Of a DNA stretch of 64,000 nt, positions 36,159-47,153 are shown piece after piece. The position numbers and the translations under genes are program-made. How positions within the stretch are numbered: the stretch's first letter is position 1; every line of letters begins with the position of its first letter. Under the pieces are notes generated by a model. It was not told where the DNA came from. It searched no databases and saw nothing but the letters and a program-made list of their open reading frames with translations. Source of the DNA: Syngnathus acus (lineage: Eukaryota > Chordata > Actinopteri > Syngnathiformes > Syngnathidae); assembly GCF_901709675.1 (NCBI RefSeq), contig NC_051094.1, positions 5,669,001 to 5,733,000 of the forward strand, given 5' to 3'.

Positions 36159-39100
36159 GGGTCTTGGGAACGGGGCCAGTGGCAAGCATCAGGGCTTGCA
36201 GACACTACAGAAGATTGTTGGCGATACACGACAAAGCACAAAGCGATCCTTATTAGCATCTCCATGAGCAAACATACAAGCCTCTGTTACACTGCCAGTA
36301 AAAGCAGCAGCAGCTAGCCCTCTTCTCGCTGTTTCGGCACCAACACGGAACAGGGGGATGAAGCTGACCTCGCCATTTACACCATCTCAAGTCGTATCAG
36401 AGGCGGTGTGATGGCACTATCAGATTACGGGATGCTGTGTTGCAGAAATTGCCTACTTGGTGGGGAATATGGATCAACAAAGTTGGTTTGGTTGGGAAAC
36501 TTGACAAGTGCTTTGAGAAGCCTCCATACCCTTTTAGATCATGACGAAACTCAGCCAGATTTAATACGGAGAAAAATAAATGGTCAAAGTCCAACAACCT
36601 TGCTCTTATATTGGCATAACAAACACAAACGGCTTTGTTCAAAATAGTTCTCACTTCTCAGGTTAATTTTCTACAGACTGGCTGTAGGATTATATATATG
36701 TATATATATATTTTTTTAAAACAGCACTATAGATAATATTTCTACAAGTCAAATATTTATGGTCAGTTCTTATCACAAGTCGCATTCTCAAGTGCACTGT
36801 GCATACAGTCGAAACAATGGACGAGCTTGAATGCAGCTGCACAGACTTGAAAGTAAAAAAAAAAAAAAAAAAAAACTGTCCAAGAACATGAAGCGCAACT
36901 TATTGTTGGAATCTTTAAACACACGCTTGTTTGCAGGAGATCTGAAAGCGACTTTCCATCATTCACATCCGAGCCAAGAGGAATTCACACCATAAAAACA
37001 CGCCTCAAAGATTCCACCCCGGGAATACGAAGCCGTCTCTCACTCTTACAGAGCGACAAATTCCGAAGTGTGACGACTTAATTCAAACTGTGAAGACGCT
37101 TAACAGACGTGAAATACCGGCGTGGAACTCGGAGAGGAATTAGCGCGTGTGTCTCGTCTGAATTCCTGGAATTCTAATTGGAGATGATCGTTTTTTTTTG
37201 TTGCACCTACTAACCACCAAAACGAATGAGCCGATTAATCGACTTCAAGACGATACAATCCATCTTTATTTATATAACGCTTTCCCGAGCTAATAGTCAT
37301 TGCTCAGTGGTAAAGCTAAGTCGATTCATCCCGGGAACTCGGTTTTATCTAAATTACCCCGATAGTGACGGCAAAATTCATTTCCTATCGGATAAATGAA
37401 TTGTTCTACCTCACAGGTTCCGCTGTTTTCAAGGACCTTGTTTTACTGAATGGGTTAAGTGGTGGCTCTTACTGAGACAGACAAAATTTAGCTAGCAGTA
37501 AATCCATGCGAAAGAATATGTCAAGATGTACCCATGACGCCTGGCGAAGCGTCTTGTGACTAAACGGCAAACAATCAGGGCGTGTTTGTCTGACCGCATC
37601 CCCGCGCCAGAACCAACCGCAGCACCGACAAGCAGGCACACGTACCCCCAACCCACCTAGCCACTCCTCCCATCAACCGTCCATCCGCTGCACAACTGCA
37701 ACTAAACTGGACCTGTAATCAAAATTTTTTTTTTTTCCCCCAACATTCACGTCGGAGTAAAGACCCAAAGTGCAAACGCTCTCTAATTATGGCTGCTTTG
37801 AAGACGACACTTCTGTGTTGTCCTCAAAACAAACATGAGCACAATCTGGGAATTTTTTTTTTTTATAGATTATTTTGCACTAAAAAAAAAAACAAAAAAA
37901 CCTCCACAACACACAACTCTAAACACTGTGGTAGCTCCCAGACAAAAAGCAGAACCTGTAAATTCAAACACTAAGCGTTCCACGATGCTCGTTTACATTC
38001 CAGAAAACGAGGAAATCTCGTAGGAAATAATGTGTGGGGAATTAACCGACATCATGGGCGATGATGGCTTGAACTTCAAATTGCACCACTTTTCTGCTGC
38101 ACAAAGTTTTGTTCTCTTCTATATTTCCGCCTTAATTTGGTTTTTCCTTTTTAAATTCCCATTCCGATCTATCAGGCAGTTATCTCCCTCTGTGCCCCCC
38201 CTCCAATCCGTCACCTCCCTCTTTTTCCCTCAGCTTGTCGGTCCTCACTCGTGGCGGAGTTCTTGGAAACCCAGAGCAGAGAGGAAGAGACGCCGGCCGA
38301 TAGCGGTGAGGCGTGAGGCCGCGGTCACGTGGACTGATCCGCCAGCGACGGCGGACATCCGGTTTCTTCTCGAAAAATTAAGCACAACCTCCATGTTGCA
38401 CATTGTGTATGGCTTAATGCGGAAACAAACGCAGTTCATCTCTGACTCCCTGCTTCTCAATTTTTTTACACCAAGCAACACTTCAAAATGCCTTTCAAAT
38501 ATATGGTATATAATAATAACATCAGACAGAGGTTTTTAGCAATAAATACCATTGTAAGCCAGGCAGCACGGTGATGCACTGGTTAGCACGTCCGCCTCAC
38601 AGTTCAGAGCGTGCGGGTTCGATTCCACCTCCGGCCCTCCCTGTGTGGAGTTTGCATGTTCTCCCCATGCCTGCGTGGGTTTTCTCCGAGTGCGAGTGCT
38701 TGTTCGTCTCTGTGTGCCCTGCGATTGGCTGGCAACCGGTTCAGGGTGTCCCCTGCCTACTGCCCGATGACTGCTGGGATAGGCTCCAGCATGCCCGCGA
38801 CAACCATGGGGACAAAACGGTCCAGAAAATAGATGGATGGATCGTTGTAAGCTGCTGTAAGTTCACGCACAGTTTGAACACTGCACTATAATATGGGAAA
38901 ATGAAGAACTGCTCTTAAATGATAATTCATATGAAATGTTTTTTTTTTTTTTTAATTATTGGATAAAAAAAGAAATTAACCTAAGTAAATGTTTGAACAC
39001 AAAGAGTAGTTAAGATTAAATGCAAACATGTTGCACTTTAAAGTTAAATACAACTGAGATCATAGGCTTATTAAGTAACATATTAGCTTCGATTAACACC

Positions 39101-41560
39101 TGTTGCGTATTCTTTTGTCCATCCAACCATCTGTTTTTTATGCTGCTCATCCTGACCAGGGTACAAATGATCTGGAGCAGGTCCCAGTTGATTTTGGACA
39201 CGGGGCGCGTCACCTTTTGGACTTTTCAGTCGCAACCCATGTCGTCAAACAGCCATTCACAATCAGTATTATGGGCAATTTATTGTCTCCTAGTGATTCT
39301 TGAACATTTAAAAATGTCCTTCCTAAAAGTACATTTAATATGATTACTAAACATTAAACCCTACGCAGTAAGGCTGTATTATTACTAAACATTCAACTCT
39401 ACGCAGTAAGGCTGTACCTGACATTCGAACCCCTAATCTCAGAACGGTGAGGCACAGGCGTTAAAAACAGTTTGGCAACTAAACTGGTAATAAGAAATGT
39501 ATGCATACAATTTCTACGCCTCCCTAAGACGTTAGGATCTATTTGATGATAAGTATGTCAATACATAACAAACTTATCTCTCTGTTTGTACATATACAAA
39601 GATGTGCAGGAAAGTTGGGCTAGCGTGGTGCCATGCTGCGTCATTGCCATGGTGACCACAGCCAGACTTACGTTAATTTTTCAATGACAGCGTCACAACA
39701 ACGTGGACTTTTTCCAACTTCTCTTAAAAATACATACAATCACACACGCGCCAAGTTTATGCACGCTGAGCACTTCACTGGCAGAAAACTTCCTAGTCGC
39801 CTTTTAAATACAACTCTAGAGCAGTTTCAAGATGAAAAGAACAAATAAGTGCAGTGTTAAGAACGTCAACGCATTCCTGGGGAGTCGTCGTTTGGGGACA
39901 GTGTGCCATGTGGCCATAAGACAGCAAGTTGTTGAAGTATTACAATGTAAATAAGTAGAGTTACAGTACTCACGTTCTCCGTTATCTCCGACGGGCACCC
40001 ACCGCTGCACGACGACAACACAACAGTTTGGACTTCGCATAACGGAAATGTGTCGAAAAGGCATCCAAAAGTTGGCCACTAAAGTGGCGTCGGCGGGAAG
40101 AACCAAAAAGAAAAAGAAAAATTAGAGCAAGAGTCGACCTCAGCGGGAAGAAGTGCACAAAATGGTCTCTTTGGCTTCCATTGTGACTTGACGCGACAAT
40201 GTCTCTGACTTAAAAGAAGAGAGAGAAGAAAAACTTTGAGGCACGAACTTGACGCGGAAAAAAAAAAGTGGGGACCCTCGTTTCCGCTCAGTGGAAAAAA
40301 AAAAAAAAAAAAAAAAGATATACCGCTACGTCAAGTTAGAAATACTTCACAGCTTTTCCGGTTTCTGCTTGAGCCAAAAATAAAAGCTTCACATGCCAGT
40401 TAAAAGAGACCTACTATCTTGGTCATAATTTGTACAGTATTAGGCTTTACACGATCAGGATTTGGGAGCCGATCATCGATTATCAATTTAAATAAAAGAC
40501 AAACAATCAATGATCTGATCACTAGCTTGATTTATCTATCTACTTGGTCCATTGGTTCCATGCGCACATGAATTGTCCCACAGCTTGTATCACGGGGATC
40601 TTTTTTTTTTTTTTTTAACTTCTCCAGATGTAAATTCCTCCCACAAATTTGCTTTTCATCTCATTCACTCCACACGGGGCAAATAGGCATGACCTGAGGC
40701 TGCAGGGTCTCATGACAAGCAACAGCTCGCTTCCTGTGCGGCGCAGTCAAACATGCTATTGTCTGACACTATTATGTCTCTCGATAGGATAAGACAGGAA
40801 TTCTAATCGAGTTCGACAGGGCTAAAGAGACTCATTTGTTGTGCATGAGCGCAGCTTCCATTTCACTCAGCGTGTGTTTTACTTGGTGAAAAGCCAAGGC
40901 CTAACCCTAACCCCAGGGTTTAAGTTGCTTAAAGGTTTATAACTACATCAACATTGATGCTAGTGTTTTTACTTGTGCGCTAGCATGAAGCAAGCAGACT
41001 TGTATAAGATAAAGTTATTATACTTTGTTTGGATAAATCGTACACAACGTTCATGTTTATGAGAAAGCTCAACCGGGAGAGGCAATCAACAGCTTGAAGC
41101 AAAAAGGTTTCTTCTTTTTTGAAGAATTGTTTATTATCTGCCAAAGTACATTCCAATTGATTGATGGGTGAGCTTTGTCTTCAGGCACACTTTTATTTTG
41201 ATGTATGAGACAGGAACTACTTTCTATTTGGCCGTATGGTTATACAAGTAATTTCTCATAACACTTTCCAGGGCTACAAAGACAGCTCACAGAGCATTGG
41301 TATTTATAGTACATACCATTAATAACACAGGCATGATTTACTGCCTGTCCACACGTAGGATTGTATTTCTTTCTTTCACTTGTATTTCTTATCTTCTTAA
41401 CTGTTGAGTTATTTGTGCTCTCATATTATTATTATATATGTCATTGTGTCATTTGTTCAGTGTCTTATGCCGTATTTTGTGTTTACTGCAGTGACGTGAC
41501 GTTTTCTCTTTTATGTACTGTGGACACTACGTTGGTGAATGTAAGGAAGCGCGCCAAGAA
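30814..41560. other. Gene-poor region upstream of SH2B3
   Basis: About 10.7 kb with no coding exon that I can support. It probably contains the SH2B3 promoter and a non-coding first exon, but nothing in the sequence pins them down. Visible structures are a (GT)n tract near 32050-32074, poly-G runs near 34003-34018 and 36140-36160, a SINE-like element at 38561-38845, long A runs near 36857, 40290 and 40602 (as T), and AT-rich filler. In human the next genes on this side are PHETA1 and CUX2; I recognise neither. Confidence 0.5.
38561..38845 (+). repeat. Well-preserved tRNA-like SINE
   Basis: Starts with GGCAGCACGGTGATGCACTG and a B-box-like GGGTTCGATTCC. It continues with the core GTGTGGAGTTTGCATGTTCT, CCTGCGTGGGTTTTCTCCGA, then CCTGCGATTGGCTGGCAACC and GATAGGCTCCAGCATGCCCG, and ends in ATGGATGG. 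This is the reference copy in the window for the diverged pieces at 3.3, 17.6, 27.2 and 45.2 kb. Confidence 0.75.
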
Positions 41561-41565
41561 GCACA

Positions 41566-41875
41566 GGTGTTGAGATTCAAGATTCAAGAGATTCAAGAGT
41601 TTTTATTCGCCATGTTTGAGCGTGCCAAACAAGGAATTTGACTAAATCACAGCCTCTGTTCAACATTTAGGTGACTAACAACACTCAGGACATGTGAAAA
41701 ATGGCAAATATTCTCAAACATCCCCTGATCTTAAACTCCCAAGAGGGCAAGGAAAAACTCAAAACTCCAGCTAGGGGAAATGAGAAACCTTGAGAAGAGA
41801 CCACAGATGGGAGTGAGCGAGGAACAATAAAGAAGTGAATGCCAAACGACACCATCGTGTCGTGTTGTGTCTGAA
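41566..41875 (+). repeat. Interspersed repeat 5' of the copia fragment
   Basis: Begins with three copies of GATTCAAGA and TTTTTATTCGCCATG, and ends with the stretch containing AAGGAAAAACTCAAAACTCC, GAGAAACCTTGAGAAGAGAC and ACAGATGGGAGTG. This looks like a typical fish LINE/SINE 3' segment. It directly abuts the gag-like frame, so the copia fragment has no recognisable LTR on this side. Confidence 0.5.
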
Positions 41876-41880
41876 AGGAA

Positions 41881-43555
41881 ATGGACTACGGAGCTGCAAA
41901 CCCAACAGGTTATGGGCCCAGACGCGGCAACCAAGCAGGAAGATGGCAGCGGTTAGTTTTCGATGGACACGAAAACAACTACGAACTTTGGGAGGTAAAA
42001 TTCCTCGGCCACTTACGAATGCTTGGATTGAAAGACACTATCCTATCCACCATCGCACCGGACCCGGAGAAGAATGAAGAGTGCTACGCGGAGCTAATTC
42101 AGTTCCTCGATGACACAAGCTTGTCTCTGGTAATGAGAGAAGCGGCAGACGACGGCAGAAAGGCGCTGGAAATACTCTGCGGCCATTACGCGAGTCAGGG
42201 TGAACCCAGAATTATCGCCCTGTACACGGAACCGACTTCCCTAAAGAAAGAGCCGGAAGAAACTATCACTGAATATATAATTCGTGCTGAAAAAGCAGTC
42301 ACATCACTGAGAAATGCAAGAGACAATAAGTGATGGGCTGATAAAAGCTACGATTCTGAAGGAACTCCCGGAGTCAGACAAGCCTTTCAGCATTCACACA
42401 ACGCAAAGCAGCGACGACCTAACGTTTTCCCAGTTTAAGAGTAAACTGCGAAGCTTTGAGGAGACTGAGAAATTTGACTCTAATATCAAAACGGACAATG
42501 TGATGAAAGTGGATGTGTCATCAGCAACCTGCTATGGATGTGGAAATCGTGGACACATTGTGAGAGATTGCCCCCAAAAAGGGCTTAGGAAGTGATGCAA
42601 CTATCACAAAAGTGCCTCACGCAGTGATGAGACGTGCAGGCGAAAAGTGAAGTGGAAAGACGATGCAAAACAAATAGCAGAAAAACAGGAGGACCACAAG
42701 GCGGAAAAGACATTTGTCTTCAAGATCAATCTACAACACCTTCCAGAGGACATCAAAAGAAAAGGAATAATGGTGACGAGACTTTTAACCCAGCAAAGCA
42801 CTACATGGAACTAGCCGATGGAACCAGGGAAAACAACGTGGCATTGAGAAGAGGAGACGCTAAGGTATTCCTTCAGGACAAGAAAGGAAGATGCGTTGGT
42901 GTCACGTTGAAGAAAGCCTCATACAAACCAACGTACCCTCAAAGCATCATCTCTGTAAAAGCAGTTACGAGTGATGGAGCCAAAGTAACATTTGAAGAAG
43001 GACGAAACAAACTGATGACCAAGGATGGAGCAGTCTTCAGCATTGAGGAACAGGAACGACTATACTACGTGAGCACGGTGAATCCAAACGAACAGTGCAT
43101 TGATGAATCCATCAGTGACATGACGACCAAAGACGATGTGATGTTAACTCGTGATATCCAAACATGGCATGAGATTTTGGGACATTGTAATGATGTGTTG
43201 AAATTGCCAAGTGTGGTAAAGGGTATGAAAATAACCGGTAAAACAAGAGGAGATTGTAATGTCTGCGCAGAAGGAAAATTCATAAACACAAGAAATAACA
43301 AATCAGTTGAAAAAGCGAATGCCCCTCTTGAGCTGGTACACACTGACTTGTCAGGTCCCATTGAGCCAACTAGTCGAGATGGTTATAGGTATGCCATCAT
43401 TCACAGATGACTTTTCAGGAGCTGTGTCTGTCTATTTCCTCAAAAGCAAAAGTGATGTATTCCTGGCAACTGAAAAATTCCTCGCTGACAGCGCCCCGTA
43501 TGGTAATGTCAAACGTATGCGGTCAGATAATGGCACGGAGTACACCAGTCTATAA
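41881..43555 (+). pseudogene. Broken Ty1/copia-like retrotransposon, gag to integrase
   Basis: Remnant of a copia-type element encoding, in order, a gag-like region (41881-42333, continuing in another frame to about 42595), a CCHC zinc knuckle of spacing C-x2-C-x4-H-x4-C near 42530-42570, a degraded protease region, a GAG-pre-integrase region (HEILGH near 43170, CNVCAEGK near 43258) and the start of an integrase core (LVHTDLSGP, then FTDDFSG, then RSDNGTEY). It is broken by a frame change near 42320, a stop at about 42593, loss of the protease active-site segment near 42600-42780, and another frame change near 43400. It stops at 43552 before the third acidic residue of the integrase; reverse transcriptase, RNase H and LTRs are missing. 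Classed as a pseudogene, not mobile. Confidence 0.85.
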
Positions 43556-43719
43556 AAAAAAAGAAATAACAGTTGAATAAATAATGCACCTTTTGAAGGC
43601 AAACGTAACATTTTCTTTCATTTTCACTGCAGGTCACAATGGGGACCCAGTGTCATTTTGGTGGACTATCGTTATTCAACAACAAAAGCAGAAAACAAAA
43701 ATCCACGGATGGACCGATA

Positions 43720-44165
43720 AGCCTTTCAACACAAACGGCCACGGCGCTTGTTACCTATGTTACACTTGCGTGAAGCTGGCCCCCTACCCCACGCAACGTT
43801 GAAGGAAAAAAGTTTATTTCGTTTGTGCCGTAAAAAAATGCGTTTGTGCTGCAACGGAATTTTTTAGTGATGAGACTTTACTTTATAGGTCATCCAGAGT
43901 CCACCCAGCGCCCCATCTGCTCCAAATGAACCCAAAATGGCTACCGCTCGTTGGTGCTCCAAAAACATTCGTACGTTTTCGTAGATATTACACATTTCAT
44001 TTCGATCGTGACGTCGACCCTCCCCCCATTTACTGTCAAATGGACCCAAAATGGTACCGTTCGTTTGTGCTGGTTTGTGCCGTAAAAACGTTCGTTTGAG
44101 CTGCTACGGTTTTGTAGATATTACCCATTTAATTTCTAGCGATGACGTCACCGCATCGCGTCGCC
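43720..44165. repeat. Tandemly duplicated unclassified repeat
   Basis: Two diverged copies of a unit of about 130-140 bases. Each has ACCCAAAATGG, TACCG(C/T)TCGTT, TTTGTGC-type segments, GTTTTCGTAGATATTAC or GTTTTGTAGATATTACCC, and ATTTCGATCGTGACGTC or ATTTCTAGCGATGACGTCA. A partial third copy precedes them. I cannot assign a family. Confidence 0.6.
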
Positions 44166-44841
44166 TATTTCAAGCTCCTGGAATGCCACTGACGCAGGAC
44201 GAACTTTAGCTGAATATATTGCTTGAAATCTTCTACCTTGAAACTAGATCAAGCCCAAAATAAGCACCAAGAAGGGCATGGATCGATGTGTTCTTTGTAT
44301 TTCTTAGAAGCGTTCCCGTTTTGTTGCAAGTTATAAAGTCGAGAGCAGGTGAGCATCCAAAACTTGTATGTTTAAAGAAGCAAAATGTCGCCATCTGTCA
44401 GTGGCTCAAGTCCACTGCATTAAGGATCCGTCGTCATTTGACACTCAGACTGTTTATTAGCAACCACGGAGGCTGTAAAAAAGAACAGTATTTTATACTA
44501 TACTGTGAGCTTATAATATTTATAGTGTGGCGTGCAAGGACTGGAGTCGGAGGCGGAGTGACAAACGACGGTGCCAACGGCAGTTGTTTTAATGACATTT
44601 ATAATTATTCTCCTTCAACAACGGGCCGACTCTTTTCCCTTCGAGATCCTAACACACACTAAACTAAACAGGAAATCCCCACACCTGTAAACTGTCCCAC
44701 CGGAACTATATAACGTGAACTTAGGTTCCGGGTGAATTATGTCAACCCACTACAATAGTATTGTTTGCCTGCAATTAAATCTTTATGATGTGACCATTTG
44801 TTATTTCTGCTTGCGTATGCTAAATGTAGGTTTTGAGTTAG

Positions 44842-45180
44842 TTTGCTTCCCTTGTATTATATGACGTGTGAAGGTTTGTCCATTCCTAGGATTACCACGA
44901 GTGGTCTGTACAATCAAAAGCTTTCCAAAGCAAAGAAAAAAAAAAAAAAAAAAAAAAAGAGGTACCACAGTGAGCATGAAAAAAAAAAAAACAGATGTAT
45001 TTTATGTAGCCTATTTGCAATTTGGGTCAGTTCGGTTCAGTGCTTCAAAAGTGCAGTGCACATCTTTGCATGAAACAGTCAGGCGTCATGATGCCATCAG
45101 TTTGTTTCCATGGTTGTCATCTTGTCACTTTTTTTTTCTTACATGGTGGAATTTTGATATCTAATGCTTGATTTGTGCAG
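44842..45180. other. Unassigned A-rich DNA
   Basis: Contains two poly-A runs (about 44935-44958 and 44979-44993). The apparent open frames here are poly-lysine translations of those runs; nothing coding is supported. Confidence 0.6.
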
Positions 45181-45184
45181 TACG

Positions 45185-45410
45185 TTAGGCGCAGGCTTTA
45201 GTGCCATCTCCGGCCATCTTGTGTGGGGTTTGCATGTTTGCATGCGTAGGTTTCCTCCCACGTTCCAAAAACATTCATGATAGGCCGATTGACCGCTCCG
45301 GTCCTGCCACTGCCTGGCACCCAGTTCAGGATGTGCCCCCAGCTGGAATAGGCTAGCCGCGACCCTCGTGAGGATAAGCACTTCAGGACAATGAATGGAT
45401 TTCATGACGT
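45185..45410 (+). repeat. Diverged fish SINE-like repeat
   Basis: Carries GTGTGGGGTTTGCATGTTTG, TTTCCTCCCACGTTCCAAAA, GGCACCCAGTTCAGGATGTG and CGCGACCCTCGTGAGGATAA in the order of the copy at 38561-38845, with many substitutions and a deleted head. Confidence 0.7.
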
Positions 45411-45654
45411 AGAAAGCAATAGAGTACATCCTTTTTTACAAATTGTTACAAAGAGCAATGCAAAAATGCACCAAAATGGCATCATGAGGAGGTCTGACTA
45501 ATACTCGTACATCGGAAGTAGTAAATTATGATCAAATTGACCAGACTATAAAATTTCCCTGTCCAAAAATCAGTAAACTATTAAATGAGTTAACAGGTGA
45601 CACACCAATTGTCTTTTATTATTTTATTGTTTTTTTGGGGGGCTCAAATAAACA

Positions 45655-46520
45655 TGGTAAATTACAACAGATGGAATAATAATAATAGTGCATGGTAAAT
45701 TTAACAATAAATGAAATGTAAGGAATCAATTATGAAAATGCATGGTAAATTGAACAAAATAATAATGCATGGTGTTAAGTCAAGAAGAAGAATAATGCAT
45801 GGTAACTTAAACAGAATAATAACACGGTAAATCTAACAAAACGACTAATTCATGGTTAATCAAGCATAATAATGCATGGTAAATTGAACAAAATAATAAT
45901 ATTGCATGGTAAATCATAATATCACATGTTAAGTCAAGAAGAAGAAGAATGCATGGCAACTTAAACAGAATAATAACACATGGTAAATCTAACAAAGACT
46001 ACTGCATGGTTCATCAATCATAATAATGCATGGTAAATTGAACAAAATAATATGGTAAATCACAATATCACATGTTAAGTCAAGAAAAAGAAGAAGAATG
46101 CATGGTAACTTAAACAAAATAATAACTTGGTAAATCTAACAAAAAGAGTAATGCATGATTAATCAATCATAATAATGCATGGTAAATTGAACAAAATAAT
46201 AATGCATGGTAAATCATAATATCACATGTTAAGTCAATAAGAAGAATGCATGGTAACAAACAGAATGATAACACATGGTAAATCTAACAGAAAGACTCAT
46301 GCATGGTTAATCAATCATAATAATGCATGGTAAATTGAACAAAATAATATGGTAAATCACAATATCACATGTTAAGTCAAGAGGAAGAAGAAGAATGCAT
46401 GGTAACTTAAACAGAATAATAACACATGGTAAATCTAACAAAAATACTCATGCATGGTAAATCAATCATAATAATGCATGGTAAATCAGTCAATCAAAAT
46501 GCATGGTAAACCAAGCAGAA
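45655..46520. repeat. AT-rich minisatellite with higher-order period
   Basis: Dozens of GCATGGTAAAT-like subunits of about 30-40 bases, organised into a higher-order unit. The marker CACATGTTAAGTCAA recurs near 45923, 46073, 46223 and 46367, giving a period close to 145-150 bases. The array ends about 35 bases past the last exon of the lectin gene, so it probably lies in or just beyond that gene's 3' UTR. Confidence 0.85.
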
Positions 46521-46554
46521 TGATCATGCAAGGTCAATTGCATTCATATGAATA

Positions 46555-47153
46555 CTAGCAACTTGCATTGGCACTTCCCAAATCCAGCGGATAACGCGCT
46601 GTGGGCATCTTACACACGTAGCCGTTAAATTCCATGCAGGACATCTTCTTCCATTTGCCAGACTGAAAGTCAAAATGAGATTGATTTTAAATCTACACTT
46701 GTCTTCGGCGAGCGGGTCAATCTTTTCTGCACCTACCTGGCTCAAGGTGGCCACGCAATTCTCCATCACGCCGGTAGGTTTTCCCGGAGGAGCCCAGTTG
46801 GTGAAGGTCGTCACCTTCTGGCGGTCCGACCACACGAATCTGCCGCGATTGACCAGGTCGTTCAGTCCGGTCCACGTGTCTCCAGGGGCTGCAGAGGACA
46901 AACGGCAGCAGAGCTCTCATTCGCTTTCCAGATATGGCAGATATCGAGCAGATGCGAGCAACACTTAGCGCCCACGCACCAAGCCTCATGAGGTCCTGCA
47001 GCCAATCCCGCTCAGCCTCAGAGCGAATGGACACCAGATTGGCATCGAGACCCCAGCAGGAGTGTCGAGCGCCGTACCACGACTTCTTAGTGTCAAAATG
47101 TTTGTAGCAGAAGTCCGCAAACTCCTCCCAGTCAGGTCCCGAGCATCTCGGCT
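46555..47153 (-). other. Tenth, carboxyl-terminal CTLD
   Basis: Three exons (47153-46980, 46888-46737, 46662-46555). Residues [15 protein letters not shown] and SWYGARHSC start the fold; TWTGLNDL and FVWSDR mark the middle; ENCVATL and YVCKMP carry the last disulfide cysteines. The long loop reads [11 protein letters not shown], with no EPN, QPD or WND calcium-sugar motif. About a dozen residues follow the last cysteine-containing strand, then a TAG stop. Confidence 0.85.

Noticed and set aside
45655-46520. CRISPR-like array
   Set aside because: Spacers are not unique and the repeats are interrupted and variable; it is a eukaryotic minisatellite with a higher-order period.
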